A stretch of DNA of 64,000 nt from Amblyomma americanum (GCF_052857255.1 NC_135507.1:73006330-73070329); one strand, 5' to 3'; counted from the stretch's first letter, positions 20,400 through 31,925 are shown. Notes: generated by a model not told the origin, from the sequence alone. Numbers and translations: made by a program.

Positions 20400-23300
20400 A
20401 CACACACGCACAACGCTGTCGCAATTTGTCACTCCATCCAGTCGCTCTCAAGTAGGTAAAGAGTGCCTTGTATACCTTGAGGGCAGTCGACTGCTGTGGC
20501 CATGGACCGAGGATCTTTTGCTCTGTTAATGGGCGAGGATCGAGGCGGTCCAGGGCACAACACAGTGTATGTCTAGCACTCGCAAATGCAAGGCACTCAC
20601 AGAGAAGATGAGCGATGGTCTCCTCACAACAGGAGCTTTCACAGGCAGGACTGTCGGCCATCCCCATACGGAAAGCATAGCGGTTGGTAAAAGCAACGCC
20701 GATCCATAAACGGCATAACAATGTTGCGTCGCGACGTGCTAAGTTACGTGGAAGACGAAGGCGCAGTCCAGGGTCCAGTGCCTTGAGGCGGAGGTTGCAA
20801 AAATCGCCCGTGTTACACGCTAAAAGTGTGAGCTCCAGCGCCAAAGGGCGAAGACCACACGCTGCGTCATTTCTTGATATTGGGATCCTCACTGGAAGTC
20901 CGTCGTTGTGAGCCGAACGTGCAGCCGCATCGGCCTGGTGATTACTGTTAATACCACAGTGTCCTGGCAGCCATTGAAAAATGATGTCGTGACCTTTGAA
21001 AACGGTGCAGTACAGTACAGTAGACGGATCTAAGCAACAAGTTGTTCCTGCGACCCGCGGCGTAGCGCAGCTTGCAGGGCTTGAAGGGCTGCTTTAGAGT
21101 CTGTGAAAACCGTCCAGTCATGTGGAGGTTCCTGACTGATGAACTCTACCGCAGCCCGTAAGGCTGCGAGTTCCGCACCAGTTGACGATGTTGGATAGGT
21201 CGTCTTCACTTTCATGAAGATCTGGCCGGTATCACCACCGACCCCGCAGAACTGGTCGAGTGAACTGATCCATCTGTGTAAACATGTATGCGATGACTGT
21301 GGTAAGAATGCAGGTGATTCAATGTCAGTTGTTTGAGAGCGGGTAGTGATACACCAGCTTTCTTCGTAATTCCAGGAATATAGAGGTGAACCCGAGGTTC
21401 ATGAAGACTCCATAAGGGTGAGCACGGTCTTGACGCAGGGGTGAACTCCGATGGAAGATATGGGCGATGAGCTTCAATGACTTTGGCGAATGCAGTACGC
21501 GGCCTAATTATTGGGAGTGTTGCGAGGTGATGACAGGGAAACCGTGTGAGGTGCCGAATATGTGTTCTCATGTTGTCAACAGCAATTTATGTAATAACAG
21601 GATGTTCCCGGGCAACAAGAACAGTTTCTGCTGTTGATGCACATTTAGGCAGTCCAAGGCAGATACGGAGAGCTTGCGCTTGCACACTTTGGAGAGTCTT
21701 GATATGTGTCTTTCTAATGGAACTGAATATCGGAAGACTGTACCGCATGTAGCCCAGAAATAGGGAACGGTACAGTTGCAGCATAGAGCGCACTGATGCG
21801 CCCCAGGACTTTCCCGCGAGGAAGGAGAGGACGTGGACAATCGCAATTAGTCTCTTTCTCATGTCGTAGACATGCGGAATTCACGAGAGGTTCCTGTCGA
21901 TGACAACACCAAGGAATCTGTGGCTTCTCTCAATGGCTTCACCATTAATGCGAATGGTGTAGCGTGACATTATTTTGCGTGTGAACGCCACAAGTGAACA
22001 CTATTTGGTCGAAATATTCAGGCCCTGCAAGCGAAGATAAGATGTCAATATCGATGCCGTCTTTTGAAGTCTTTCACGAACTTGAGGACGGGTCACCCCT
22101 TATGCCCAAATACAGATGTCGTCTGCATATACCGAGATCTGAGCAGAGTGTGGCAATACGTCGAGCAGGCCGATGAGAGCAAGGTTGAAGAGAAGTGGGC
22201 TCAGCACTCCACCCTGAGGGACTCCGCGCGAATTTCGGTGTAAGGACGCTGGTCCATCAGCAGTCAGGACAAAAAACGACCTCTCTGATAAATAGCTGCG
22301 TATCCAGCTGAACGTGCGGCCTCCGATCTCAGCAGCTTCCATTGCGTCCAAAATGGCCTGATGCGTTACGTTGTCGTACGCGCCCTTGATATCCAAAAAC
22401 AATGTCACGGTCAATCATTTCATACTTTTGCTGTGGTGCACCGACGTTACAAGGTCAACGACGTTGTCGATAGAAGAGCGGCCCCGTCGGAACCCAGACA
22501 TGAACATTGGATAAATCTGATATCGCTCCAAGTACCATTCGACGCGTGTGAGCAGCATTCTTTCCATCACTTTGCCGACGCAGCTGGCGAGTGCAATTGG
22601 ACGGTATGATGAAAGGTCCAGCGGGGATTTCCCCGGCTTAAGAAGTGGAACCAGACGACTGGTCTTCCAATCATGAGGAACTATGCCAGCAGTCCATGAC
22701 TTGTTATAAGTGTCCAAAACAGCCCGTCGAGTTTCATGGCCAAGGTTGGAAAGTGCGGAGTACGTCGCACCATAGGGCCCTGCTGATGATGACCTTCTAC
22801 AACAAGCTAGCGCTGCATCAATTTCTTCCATGGAGAATAGTGTATCCATCCAAGAAACCCGTGAGGGTGGAACATTGTTGCAGTGCAGCGTTGCGCCTGG
22901 ATTCGGAGGGCCTGTTATTCTTGCGCAGAAATCTTAGTTACCTCAACCACACTGCGCCTTTGGTGGAGCGCTACGGATTTGAACGGGTAGCGCTGTTGAG
23001 GGTACGTGCGAAGACCCCGAATTACACTCAAAACGCGTGACAAAGGCTTCCGTGGATCAAGTGTTTGGCAGAATGTCCTTCACCGTTGTGTTTGCTGTGC
23101 CTGAATTCTGCGCTGAATCTTCTTCTGTATGCGGCTAGCATCAATTAGGTCTAGGCGCGACGTTGTGCGTGGTATGTGCTCTCTGCCCTGCGCCGTTGTG
23201 ATCGCAGCCGCTGCAATTCGAAGTCAAAATCGGTGCAGTTAGCGACAGCGTTAAAGGGGCAGGTGGCGTGTTCCATGGCCTCCTTAATTTTTTGTTCAAG

Positions 23301-24080
23301 ACAGGTAGAGAAGCCCTCTGCGCAAGCAGCCTCCATAAGTAATTTAAAAACTGTCCAGTCAATGCGCTGCCTACACGTGGCTGGGGAAAATGTGGAATGG
23401 CCGGTAATAATCAGATAGGTTGTGATATGGTCGCTGCCATGGGCTTCAACATCCGAAAACCACCGGACGCTGTTGTTAAGGCACTTTGAAACGAAAGTCA
23501 AGTCCAAGCAGCTGCTATAAGTCACCCCTAGTATATAGGTCGGGCTTCCGTCATTCAGGCACTGGAGGTCATGGTCAGAGGCGAAGGACACAAGCTGTCT
23601 TCCCCTAACGTCCATCCTAACGCCTCCCCACATGGTGTGATGAGCATTCAAGTCACCCATAATAACCCACGGAGCAGGTGTAGCTGCCATCAAACCACTC
23701 AACCTTCTGGCGTGGAAACGACTTGATGGCGCAAAGTACACCGCCAGTAGCGTAAACGTCAGGTCACGGCTCTTCACTGTCAAGCAAACGTACTGATTGT
23801 CTTCGTTCGGAGGAACTGAATGTCGCACATATGTAATTTCATGTCGAATGTAGACGATGACTTTGCTGGATCTGTTGCACGTGGGTGATGAAAATGCCTC
23901 GTAACCGGATATTCGCAAAATTGCCGGGGTCTTCGGTTCACAAATCACAAGAATGGGGAAGTGATTCTCTAAGACGTAGTGCCGTAAATCGGAAATCCGG
24001 GACTGGAGTCCACGAGCATTCCATTGGAAAATGAAAGCTTGCTTGACTTTCTTTTGAAATGACAGGGCCGAAGGAGCCAT
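20400..24080 (-). pseudogene. LINE A ORF2: endonuclease-RT-RNase H, several frameshifts
   Basis: ORF2 starts at ATG 24078-24080, eight bases after the ORF1 stop. The APE-type endonuclease is intact for 309 codons (FQWNARGL, CEPKT, VIMGDLNAHH, SDH) until a break near 23151. RT fingers (LVPLLKPGKSPLDLSSYRPI), palm (LFLDIKGAYDNV, GVPQGGVLSPLLFN) and an intact YADD at 22118-22129 follow. The thumb lies at 21587-21862, an RNase H (VYTDGSVHS, TVFTDSKAAL) at about 21030-21330 and a C-rich C-terminus to about 20430. At least five frame changes or stops separate these, so the copy is inactive although its RT active site is unmutated. Confidence 0.9.
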
Positions 24081-24088
24081 GATGCCGT

Positions 24089-25491
24089 CTACTGTAGAGC
24101 CGCAAGAACTGGATGTAGCGCGTCCAGCACTTGAAGTGCGCTATTTGCTGCTGGCGTGCGTAGGCTGGAAAGCAGAGCACGCATGGCATTCATTTGTGTC
24201 GTGAGCATTGCAATCACTTGCATATTTGTGCCATGGCCTTGATCGTGCCTGTTGGCTGGATCAGTCGTAGGCGCTGCACAATGCCCTGAGTGCGCCAACA
24301 TCCCTGACGCAGTAGGCGTAGAAGGCTTTGGCAGTGGTGGCCAAGTTGAATCTGAGGCAGCAGGTCCAGCCTCACCAAGCACCGGGCTCCCTTGATTTGG
24401 TACGGTTTTTGGTGGAGGCAGACAGGCTGCAGTTGGCTTTGGGGCATTATTTTCAAATGTGACTGCTTTCTTTGACGACCTTCGGCGGCGCGAACGACGT
24501 CGTCGCACCTTTGCGGCGGCTTGTTTGTGCGTAGAATGGTCTCGCACCATTTGCTTCAGTACCGCCCGCTCGGTCTTTAGACGGGGGCAGTCTTTCGAGG
24601 AAGAGTCCTGAGGGCCGTGGCAGTTGGCACACTTCAAGGTAGTTGCGCGGCAAACATCACCGCTGTGTGACTCGGAGCATCGCGGGCCCACGATGGAGAT
24701 GATGCAGACGCCGCTCACATGGCCGATCCTCATGCACTTTCTGCATTGAAGTGGCTTAGGCACAAAAGGTCGAACTGGATGACGAAAGTGCCCAACCTTC
24801 ACGTACGATGGTATGCAGTCACCCTTGAAGGTCAGCTTGATGCATGGAGATCTGCCTAACCGCTGAACTTGAATGATGGAAATGCCTTCGGTTGCCGTCT
24901 TGATCAACATGGGTAAATCTGCATCACAGATGGCGATATCGACGTTGTAGATTACGCCAGCCGTAGTGCCGCTGTCCTGGAGAATAAAGGGGGCGCACAT
25001 GATGTTGCCGAGTTTTGTGATTGCGGTGAAATTCTCTAGTGAACTTCGCTCCACCACATCAATGGCAATGACGTTTTTGAACGAGTTGATTCTGACATCT
25101 TTTATGCCTCCCGGTACAAGGCTCTCCGGATAAATAGAGATGGCTTGCCTGTTCAGTAGGTTCAAGTTGTCCGTTGAGTTAAACTGCACAAACAAGGCTG
25201 TATGCGCTGAGGAACTTCGCGCAGTGATGATCGTTGGCGTTCTTGATGAGGACACCGTTGACGTGCTCGATGAGGACGATTCGGCTTGTCTATACGCAGT
25301 CTGCGCTTGGCCTTCTTGCCAACAACCGGTATAAAACCGTCGTCGGCCGAGGACGAGGAGTCTTCACTTGGCACCGAGTACACAAGAGTGCCCTGGCTGC
25401 TCGAGTCACTCTGGCGGTGCAGGCGCTTCCTCTGGGCGGCTGCTGCCGACCCACCGGGTTCCAATAGAGGCACAGCAGCATCCACTTGCAT
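24089..25491 (-). pseudogene. LINE A ORF1: zinc-knuckle nucleic-acid-binding protein, one frameshift
   Basis: The likely start is ATG 25489-25491 (MQVDAAVPLLEPGG). The Ser/Asp-rich N-terminus shifts frame near 25300 and continues as an unbroken 388-codon frame to TAG at 24089-24091. Its centre has CX2CX4HX4C-like knuckles (CRKCMRIGHVSGVC, CANCHGPQDSSSKDC), then a basic Arg-rich patch and a Pro-rich tail. ORF1 proteins of this kind coat LINE RNA. Only one lesion is visible. Confidence 0.85.
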
Positions 25492-25599
25492 CGCCGTGGC
25501 AAAAAGGGAGCGGCGCCTCCCTGATTATAGCACAAATTACCAAAAAACTGCACAGACGTGAAGGCAGCGTTCTGATACAGAACAACTTCGTCTTCGTCC

Positions 25600-25609
25600 C
25601 CAGTGTACA
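25600..25609. repeat. Target-site duplication of LINE A, right
   Basis: ccagtgtaca, identical to 20254-20263. Confidence 0.8.
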
Positions 25610-25819
25610 AAACTGCTGAATATATATCAGGGCCCCCATCGCGTAGTTCAGCAGACATCTCCAGTTAATTATCTCGTCGAGCCCCTCACGCCTTCGCATG
25701 ATCATCGACGCCGCGGCCGTGAAATTGTCCACTTCGACCGCCTGAAACCCTACAACGAACCCTCTATCATCTCGTGCCTTTATGACGCCAGGATGGTGCC
25801 TTTTCACCCCGGGGGTATT
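25610..25819 (+). pseudogene. Gypsy pol C-terminal remnant
   Basis: In the plus strand a frame reads REIVHFDRLKPYNEPSIISC, matching the usual V(H/D)VDRLKPY ending of gypsy integrase, and stops shortly before the LTR-like block. Protease, RT, RNase H and most of integrase are missing between gag (19085-20049) and here, even when LINE A is removed. Confidence 0.65.
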
Positions 25820-26010
25820 GTGCGACAGAGAATTGGGCTTTGATGCCCCAGCGGCAAGTGCCAACCAAGGAGACAAAGAAGATGGAAGACGAAGCTGACG
25901 ACGTTCAGTTTGGCGCTCACGAACGCTAGACTACTGAGCTGCGCTGTGCTAACAAAGGTTGTGAACGTCCACATTTCTTGTTTGATTTGCATCTTTACAC
26001 TATATAGATT
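25820..26010 (+). mobile_element. Gypsy 3' LTR-like remnant
   Basis: It starts TGTGCGACAGAGAATTGGGC and matches the two blocks at 18651-18745 and 18896-18967 without the 150-base interruption seen there. The outer end is not definable because the 5' copy diverges after gatttgc. Confidence 0.6.
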
Positions 26011-26129
26011 CTTATATTATACTCTGCACATATTAAAAGTGTAGATCTCGAGTGTTAACCAACTTTTGTCTCGTGTTTCTGTCTCCGCTGGAATGTTGTG
26101 TTCTATATTCGATATTGCCGAAACATGCC

Positions 26130-26483
26130 GATTTATGATTTGTGGTTTTTTCGATGCATGGCAACAGTGAACGTTGTTTGGTAGATTTATCGCAGGCTTA
26201 AGCTAAAGTCCCTTTAAAATAATTCATGGTTATTTCCAACCAATCGGCAAGATATTCCAAAACTATTTCGTCACTTCACAGTTCACCTACGTTGATGCTC
26301 AATCATCATACGGCGGATACGGATTTGTTGAAAAGTGTGTGGAAATGTTTTGAAGCTCATTTTGAAGCTGTTGCATTTTTAAACATCACAATTGTTGCGT
26401 GTAGTGATAGCGAATGCATTCCAACAGGCCTTCTAAACTTGCAATTCTCCTGAATGGCACAAGCTTCTCTTGGAGTTCCATTT
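26130..26483 (+). repeat. Unclassified repeat family X, copy 2
   Basis: The longest of the three copies. The left half (cgcaggcttaagctaaagtccc...attcatggtt) matches 28685-28800; the right half (gtgtggaaatgttttgaag...cctgaatggcacaagcttctcttggag) matches 12510-12676. No terminal repeats were found. Confidence 0.7.
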
Positions 26484-26885
26484 GAGGGCTCGTGCTCTAT
26501 GTTATCTCGCTAATCATCTCCCTCTAGTAAATAAGCCTGACTAATTTCAGTTAAGGACATCGGCTTCTCCCATATCCCTCAAATTAAACGTGTCATTTGA
26601 AAGGTTCGTCCACCTCATCCCTGGAAATTACCCAATCTCTTCTACCCATCTGATGTTCTCCCACCAGTTCGCTTGCTTCCTCCTACGATCTATTGCTACC
26701 GCTTATAATCATCGGTTATCTTCCTTCACATCACATCTGCTTGCAATTACATCTGTGCTTGATTTTAAATACGCTGTCATTTAGCCGAATTTGTTCTCCA
26801 GCCAATTATTCCCTCTTCCTGTGTCGTAGTGTGACATCTATCATTATTTTCTATGGTCCTCTGTGCTGTCCAAAACCTAATACAA
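26484..26885. other. Intergenic DNA, nothing recognised
   Basis: Pyrimidine-rich plus strand with a few short frames. No repeat shared with other parts of the window. Confidence 0.45.
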
Positions 26886-28136
26886 TAGATATATAGATAG
26901 ATAAATAGGAGGAGGGAAAGGCAGGGATGTTAACCAGAAAGCGGTTCTGGTTGGCAACCCTGCACTGAGGAAGAGGAATTATGGGACTAAAAGGATGAAG
27001 AGAGAAGGGGAAAAGGCATAACACACACACGCACAACACTGTCACCATTTCTCACTCAATCCAGTCGCTCTCAAGTAGGCAAAGAGTGCCTTGTATGCCT
27101 TGAGGGCAGTCGACTACTGTGGCCACGGACCGAGGATCTTTTGCTCTGTTAATGGGCGAGGATCGAGGCGGTCCAGGGCACAACACAGTGTATGTCTTGC
27201 ACTCGCAAAGGCAGGGCACTCATAGAGAAGATGAGCGATGATCTCCTCACAACCACAGCTTTCACAGGCAGGACTGTCGGCCATCCCCATCCGGAAAGCA
27301 TAGTAATTGGTAAAAGCAACACCGATCCATAAACGGATACCAATGTTGCTTCGGAACGTACTAAGTTATGTTGAAGACGAACGCGCAGTCCAGGGTCCAG
27401 TGCCTTGAGGCGGAGGTTGCAAAACTCTCCCGTGTTCCACGCTGAAAGTGTGTGCTCCAGCGCCAAAGGGCGAAGCCCACACGCAGCGTCAGGTCTTGAT
27501 ATTGGGATCCTCACTGGAAGTCCGTCGTTGTGAGCAGAACGCGCAGCCGCATCGGCCGGGTGATTACCGTTAATACCAGTGTCCTGGCAGCCATTGAAAA
27601 ATGATGTCATGACCTTTGGATACGGTGCAGTGGTACAGTAAACGGATCTCAGCAACAAGTTGTTCCTGCGACCCGCGGCGTAGCGCAGCTTGCAGGGCTT
27701 GAAGGGCTGCTTTAGAGTCGGTGAAAACCGCCCAGTCATGTGGAGGTTCTTGACTGATGAACTCTACCGCAGCCCGTAAGGCAGCGAGTTCCGCACCAGT
27801 TGAAGATGTTGGATAGGTCGTCTTCACTTTCATGAAGATGGATCTGGCCGGTATCACCGCCGATCCCGCAGAACTGGTCAAGTGAACTGATCCATCTGTG
27901 TGAACATGTATGCGGTGACTGGGAAGAATGCAGGTGATTCAATGTCAGTTGTTTAAGAGCGTGCACTGATACACCAGCTTTCTTCGTAATGCCAGGAATA
28001 TAGAGGTGAACCCGAGGTTCATGAAGACTCCATAGTCGGGAGCACGGTCTTGACGCAGGAGTGAATTCCGAAGGAAGATATGCGCGATGGGCTTCAATGA
28101 CTTTGGCGAATGCAGTACGCCGCCTAATTATTCGTA
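26886..28136 (-). mobile_element. LINE B: 5'-truncated copy of the LINE A family
   Basis: The minus strand carries only the thumb-to-RNase H region and C-terminus (RNase H pieces at 27570-27881, C-terminus 27149-27739 with frameshifts) and the same 3' end as LINE A, including the CA-rich spot near 27025 and a GATA-type tail at 26889-26908. The 5' break is at about 28136 in the domain upstream of RNase H. No clear target duplication was found. Confidence 0.85.
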
Positions 28137-28421
28137 AGTGTAGGCAATGTTTCCGCTTCACAGGTAAGTACGGGCAACATAAGTGTGCTTAAGGCTTTCG
28201 TGTTGAAGGGCATTGAAAATGTGCAATTCATGGCCGGAGTGTGCCTGCTAAGTTGCGTTTATTCTCCTGTTATTCTGATCCCGTGGTCAGAATCAGCGAA
28301 TATCTGCCGTAAGTAGAAGTATTCATTTTTTGTTTCCAAAAGTTATGTACTCAGCCGATTCGAGGCTATTGAAGAAACTTCTTACTTCTTTGAAATATTT
28401 TGAAGGACCACCTTCTAATTT
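28137..28421. other. Intergenic DNA, nothing recognised
   Basis: About 285 bases between LINE B and a SINE with no recognisable content. Confidence 0.45.
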
Positions 28422-28662
28422 GCCGCCGCGGTGGCTCAGTGGTTTTGGCGCTCGGCTGCTGACCCGAAAGAGGCGGGTTCGATACGGGCCATGGCAGTCG
28501 CATTTGGATGGAGGTGAAATTCTAGGAGATCGTGTACTGTGCGAAATCAGTGCACGTTAAAGAACCCCAGGTAGTCAAAATTTGCGGAGCTCTTCATAAG
28601 GCGTCCCTCATAGCCTTAGTCGCTTGGGACGTTAAACCTTCATTAACCATAAACCCTAAACC
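28422..28662 (+). mobile_element. tRNA-derived SINE, second subfamily
   Basis: Head gccgccgcggtggctcagtgg (A box) and gggttcgatac (B box near 28474-28484), body gtgcacgttaaagaaccccagg, and a 3' end cgtccctcatagcc...gggacgttaaac that differs from the TACGGCGC type elsewhere in the window. The shared body with a different 3' end defines another subfamily. Confidence 0.85.
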
Positions 28663-28684
28663 GTAACATGTATTCTCTAGGCAA

Positions 28685-28977
28685 AACTGCGTTTGTGATT
28701 CTTTCTACACTTCGGTGACAAACGAATTTCTCATAGTTGTCGCAGGGTTACGCTAATGTCCCTTTTGTTTAATTCATGGTTGTGTCAAACCAATCGGTAA
28801 GATATTCCAAATCTATTTCATCACTTCGCATTTCGCATATGCAGAAAGCCATTTCTTCGCTGGATATGGATTTCTTGACAAGAGCGTGGAAGTGCTGCCG
28901 ACGACATTTTGTTGCCGACGGGGTGCTAACTTCTAGAGTTTTCCTGAATGGCACAAGCTTCGCCGTTAGGAAGGCCT
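28685..28977 (+). repeat. Unclassified repeat family X, copy 3
   Basis: Matches the left half of 26130-26483 closely (accaatcgg.aagatattccaaa.ctatttc) and keeps only the last piece of the right half (tcctgaatggcacaagctt). The reverse complement reads MPFRKTLEVSTPSATKC...IDLEYLTDWF, a coding-like remnant of unknown family. Confidence 0.65.
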
Positions 28978-29053
28978 GCCCCCTTCTTTGGTCAACAAAA
29001 GTGTAAGATTCCTCAAACTTTTCACCTATTGCCTTAGTGAATTCTTAGCATGA

Positions 29054-29380
29054 TCATGGTATGTTTGCTGATGCAAGCTGTACGTCTTTGGTATCGGGAA
29101 ATCCTGTTGTTGAGCTTATCCCGCTCTCTGTGGTATAGGAAATCCATCGAACTCTTTTGTAACCCGTGGAGTATTTCGAGCGCTCAGCGTTAATTTCGGG
29201 CTCCTTAATGCACTGGAGGCGCTGCAATGAATATTTGAGCAAAAAAAAACTGATGATGATGACTGCCAGTGCCAAAACCCAGGGCATTATTACGGACGGA
29301 ATGGTGTTCATACCCTCGTGGTAGTCGGAATTGTTTTTCGATTCGGCATGGTTTAATCCTTCAGTTGAGTAGAACCACAA
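29054..29380 (-). CDS. Small frame with one membrane segment, possible host exon
   Basis: This 108-codon frame has a clear hydrophobic helix (VIMPWVLALAVIIISFFLLK) followed by basic and Ser/Thr-rich sequence ending QLASANIP. The pattern is of a single membrane segment with a short soluble tail, such as the last exon of a transporter or receptor. No neighbouring exon is visible within 1 kb. The track start codon may not be real, since the upstream side could be spliced. I do not recognise the family. Confidence 0.3.
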   Translation of the reverse strand: MWFYSTEGLNHAESKNNSDYHEGMNTIPSVIMPWVLALAVIIISFFLLKYSLQRLQCIKEPEINAERSKYSTGYKRVRWISYTTESGISSTTGFPDTKDVQLASANIP

Positions 29381-29986
29381 CCCGGTTAAAAATAATTTGA
29401 TTCAGATGTGGAAGAATTTTAACATTTGCTTATAAATAAACGCTCGGCTAATGATCGGATACTTTCGGCAGCTCCTCAAAAACTGTCCGCGCCACCCACG
29501 CCTGACGTCCGTGAGAAGTTATCGCTCGGAATCTTCACGAATATTTGATCTCGTGTGCCATGTGCAACTTTATTTCCTTTTTCTGCCCTTTGTTCATTGC
29601 TTTTGCTCGGTTCAAAGTACGGCAACAAATACGCATTTTTTTCTTATCGCATTCCTATCGCGACAAGATCGGACTGATTTCTGGAGCATGAAGAGTGAAA
29701 CAGGTGAATTTTCTTCACTCTAATTTCTAGATTCGCCTAAGTGCACACCTCAGCCGAGTAGTACTCAAAAGAGCTAAATACGCGTACTGAACCAGTGCAT
29801 TTGCCATGCTTAAAGAAATTAAGTTTGGAGCTATTTTTGTTGGATGAACACAAGTCACGCAGGGGCAGATGGCATCTCGCGTCTTGTGCTCGGCAGAAAA
29901 ATTTTAAATTAAAAAAATTTTCTTTTCATTCGTTATGAACCACCGAGAATCGCTACATGCATTGCAGACGTTCAGATTCACGGATT
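29381..29986. other. AT-rich intergenic DNA, nothing recognised
   Basis: No repeat or coding signature between the membrane-segment frame and the SINE palindrome. Confidence 0.45.
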
Positions 29987-30075
29987 TGCACTGACATCGC
30001 ACAGCACACGGGCGCCTTAGTGTTTTTATGGAGGAAAAACGCTAAGGCGCCCGTGTGCTGTGCAATGTCAGTGCA
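29987..30075. repeat. 89-bp near-perfect palindrome from SINE sequence
   Basis: The left arm (tgcactgacatcgcacagca...) is the reverse complement of the right arm (...tgctgtgcaatgtcagtgca) over about 40 bases with two visible mismatches and a loop of about 8 bases. Both arms are the SINE body CCCGTGTGCTGTGCGATGTCAGTGC. Confidence 0.95.
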
Positions 30076-30257
30076 CGTTAAAGATCCCCAGGTGATCGAA
30101 ATTATTCCGGAGCCCTCCACTACGGCACCTATTCTTCCTTTCTTCTTTCACTCCCTCCTTTATCCCTTCCCTTACGGCGCGGTTCAGATGTCCAAAGATA
30201 TATGAGACAGATACTGCGCCATTTCCTTTCCCCAAAAACCAATTATTATTATTATTA
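30029..30257 (+). mobile_element. tRNA-derived SINE body, headless, inverted at its 5' end
   Basis: The plus-strand body (aaaacgctaaggcgcccgtgtg...cttacggcgcggttcagatgtcc...ccccaaaaacc) is complete to an (ATT)n tail at 30240-30257. In place of the tRNA head it has an inverted copy of its own body, forming the palindrome above. Confidence 0.85.
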
Positions 30258-30584
30258 AGAATGCAGACTTCAATGAATGAATGCAACCTTCGCATGGTAA
30301 GCTCAGGATTATTTCACACGCGTATGGGTTGAGGATTTTCGCTATTATTCTATTGCTCCTTAATTAACTGGCATTAAGCAGCAATCCACATGTCTAAACA
30401 ACTGAACGCTGAAGTGAGGATGTCAGAGCCAGACACGGTGTTTTACACTGAATATGGGGCGAGAGTGACGAAGAATTTCGCAGTTAAGTCCACGAGGCTT
30501 CGGCCCCTCATTGATAAGGACGCTAGAGTGGTGCGCCAGAGTACGCGGGATCAATCCAGTCTGCTGAGGCAGTGTTTCGTTGGA

Positions 30585-30795
30585 GCCGAAACTCCAAATG
30601 CGCTCGTGTGCTGTGCGATGTCAGTGCACGTTAAAGATCCACAGGTGGTCTAAATTGATCCGGAGCCCTCCACTACGGCAACTATTTAATATTTCACAAC
30701 CATCAGCCTCCTTTCCCATACGGTGCGGTTGGGGTGTCCACCCAGATGAGAGAATTTACTGCACCGTTTCCTTTCCTCAAACAGCCTATTTTTCA
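30585..30795 (+). mobile_element. tRNA-derived SINE body, headless and diverged
   Basis: The plus strand shows gctcgtgtgctgtgcgatgtcagtgcacg, ggagccctccactacgg and cggtgcggttggggtgtcc in order. The head is replaced by unrelated sequence. Confidence 0.8.
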
Positions 30796-31340
30796 AAGGT
30801 CAATTTTCGTTGTAGAGCACACGGGTGTTTTTGTTCTGTTCGTCGTCAACAGGGTAAATCAAAATGAAGAGTAACAATAAAATCTCCGCTTCGCGTAAAT
30901 CTCATATTCTGATATGACACTGATTAAAATTTCGATGCTACGCCCTCAGTATACAATCAGCGTTGAAACCAAGCAGTTGCTTCACTTAGACGTTGAATTT
31001 GTTGAGCAGAACACTCTTACTGGGCCACTAATTTTTTGTGCGCTATATGCATTAGCTAGCGGTACCTAATCAAGTAAGCACCAGCTCCATTTGCGGTGAG
31101 CATTACACAGTTGATGGATCGGCTATCGCTTTGTGCATAAGCGCGACCTTAAAAGCTCTTGTTGATGTTTACCACCAGTTGGTTTTTGTAACAAGTTTTC
31201 TCGGCCAGATATATTATGTTCTCCCATGTACCCTTTTTTGTACACATTTGATTGCTTGCATAGCGGGCAAACAAACTCCCCTTATTGTATTTAATAAGCT
31301 AAGCCTAGCCAGCCCGTCGTCATAAGCTTTATTCTTTATT
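30796..31340. other. Intergenic DNA, nothing recognised
   Basis: Between two SINEs I see only short frames. Confidence 0.45.
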
Positions 31341-31620
31341 TTAGGGCGCTCGGGTACTGATCCAATGTTCCCGGGTTTGAACCCGACCAGGGCGGCCACG
31401 TTTCAATGGCGGCAAAACGCCAAGGCGCCCGTGTGCTGTGCGATGCAAGTGCACGTTGAGGATCCCCAGGTGGTTGAAATTATTCCGGAGTTCTTCACTA
31501 CGGCACCTCATTCTTCCTTTCTTCTTTCACTCCCTCCTTTATCCCTTCCCTTAAGGCGCGGTTCAAGTGTCCGCCGATATATGAGACAGATACTGCGTCA
31601 TTTCCTTTCCCAAGAACCAG
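31341..31620 (+). mobile_element. tRNA-derived SINE, almost complete
   Basis: Part of the head remains with a B box (gggtttgaaccc, 31373-31384). The body and the 3' block (ttaaggcgcggttcaagtgtccgccg) are well preserved, ending in an (ATA/ATT)n tail to about 31683. Confidence 0.85.
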
Positions 31621-31683
31621 TTATTATTGTTATGAATATAATAATAATAATAATATTATTATTAATATTGTTATTATAAATAT
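31621..31683. repeat. (AAT)n-type SINE tail
   Basis: Imperfect ATA/ATT triplets directly after the SINE; it reads as the 3' tail with later expansion. Confidence 0.8.
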
Positions 31684-31839
31684 TACATTTATGAACTCTT
31701 TCGAAACTTGGGATCACTTAAGTTCACCTTGCAAATATGGCGCGATAATTTTAATGTGTCTGTACGGTCGCTTGGGTATTCCTTGGGGCACCATTACGCA
31801 GATATCGGCAGCTTTTCACGTAACATCACATAGGTAGAT

Positions 31840-31925
31840 GGATGGAAAAAAATTGGCAGTGCCTTAGCTCGGCTGTGCCAGGATATAGGAAGCGAGAGCT
31901 ACGTTTCCCTGGCTGAGCTTGTTGT
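31840..31925 (-). repeat. Interspersed repeat Y, copy 2
   Basis: Reverse complement matches 17440-17545 (tatatcctggcacagccgag...actgccaattttt). Confidence 0.6.

Larger units (their letters stand above)
20264..25599 (-). mobile_element. LINE A: near-full-length two-ORF non-LTR retrotransposon
   Basis: The 5336-base element reads from 25599 to 20264. It has a short 5' UTR, ORF1 with zinc knuckles, ORF2 with endonuclease, RT and RNase H, a 3' UTR with a short CA run near 20400, and a (TATC)n-type tail (complement of gatagatagataaag, 20266-20282). A perfect 10-bp duplication flanks it. It sits inside the gypsy element, so it is younger than that element. Copies B (26886) and C (34146) are the same family. 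Gene order and RNase H suggest the I-type group of LINEs. Confidence 0.9.
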
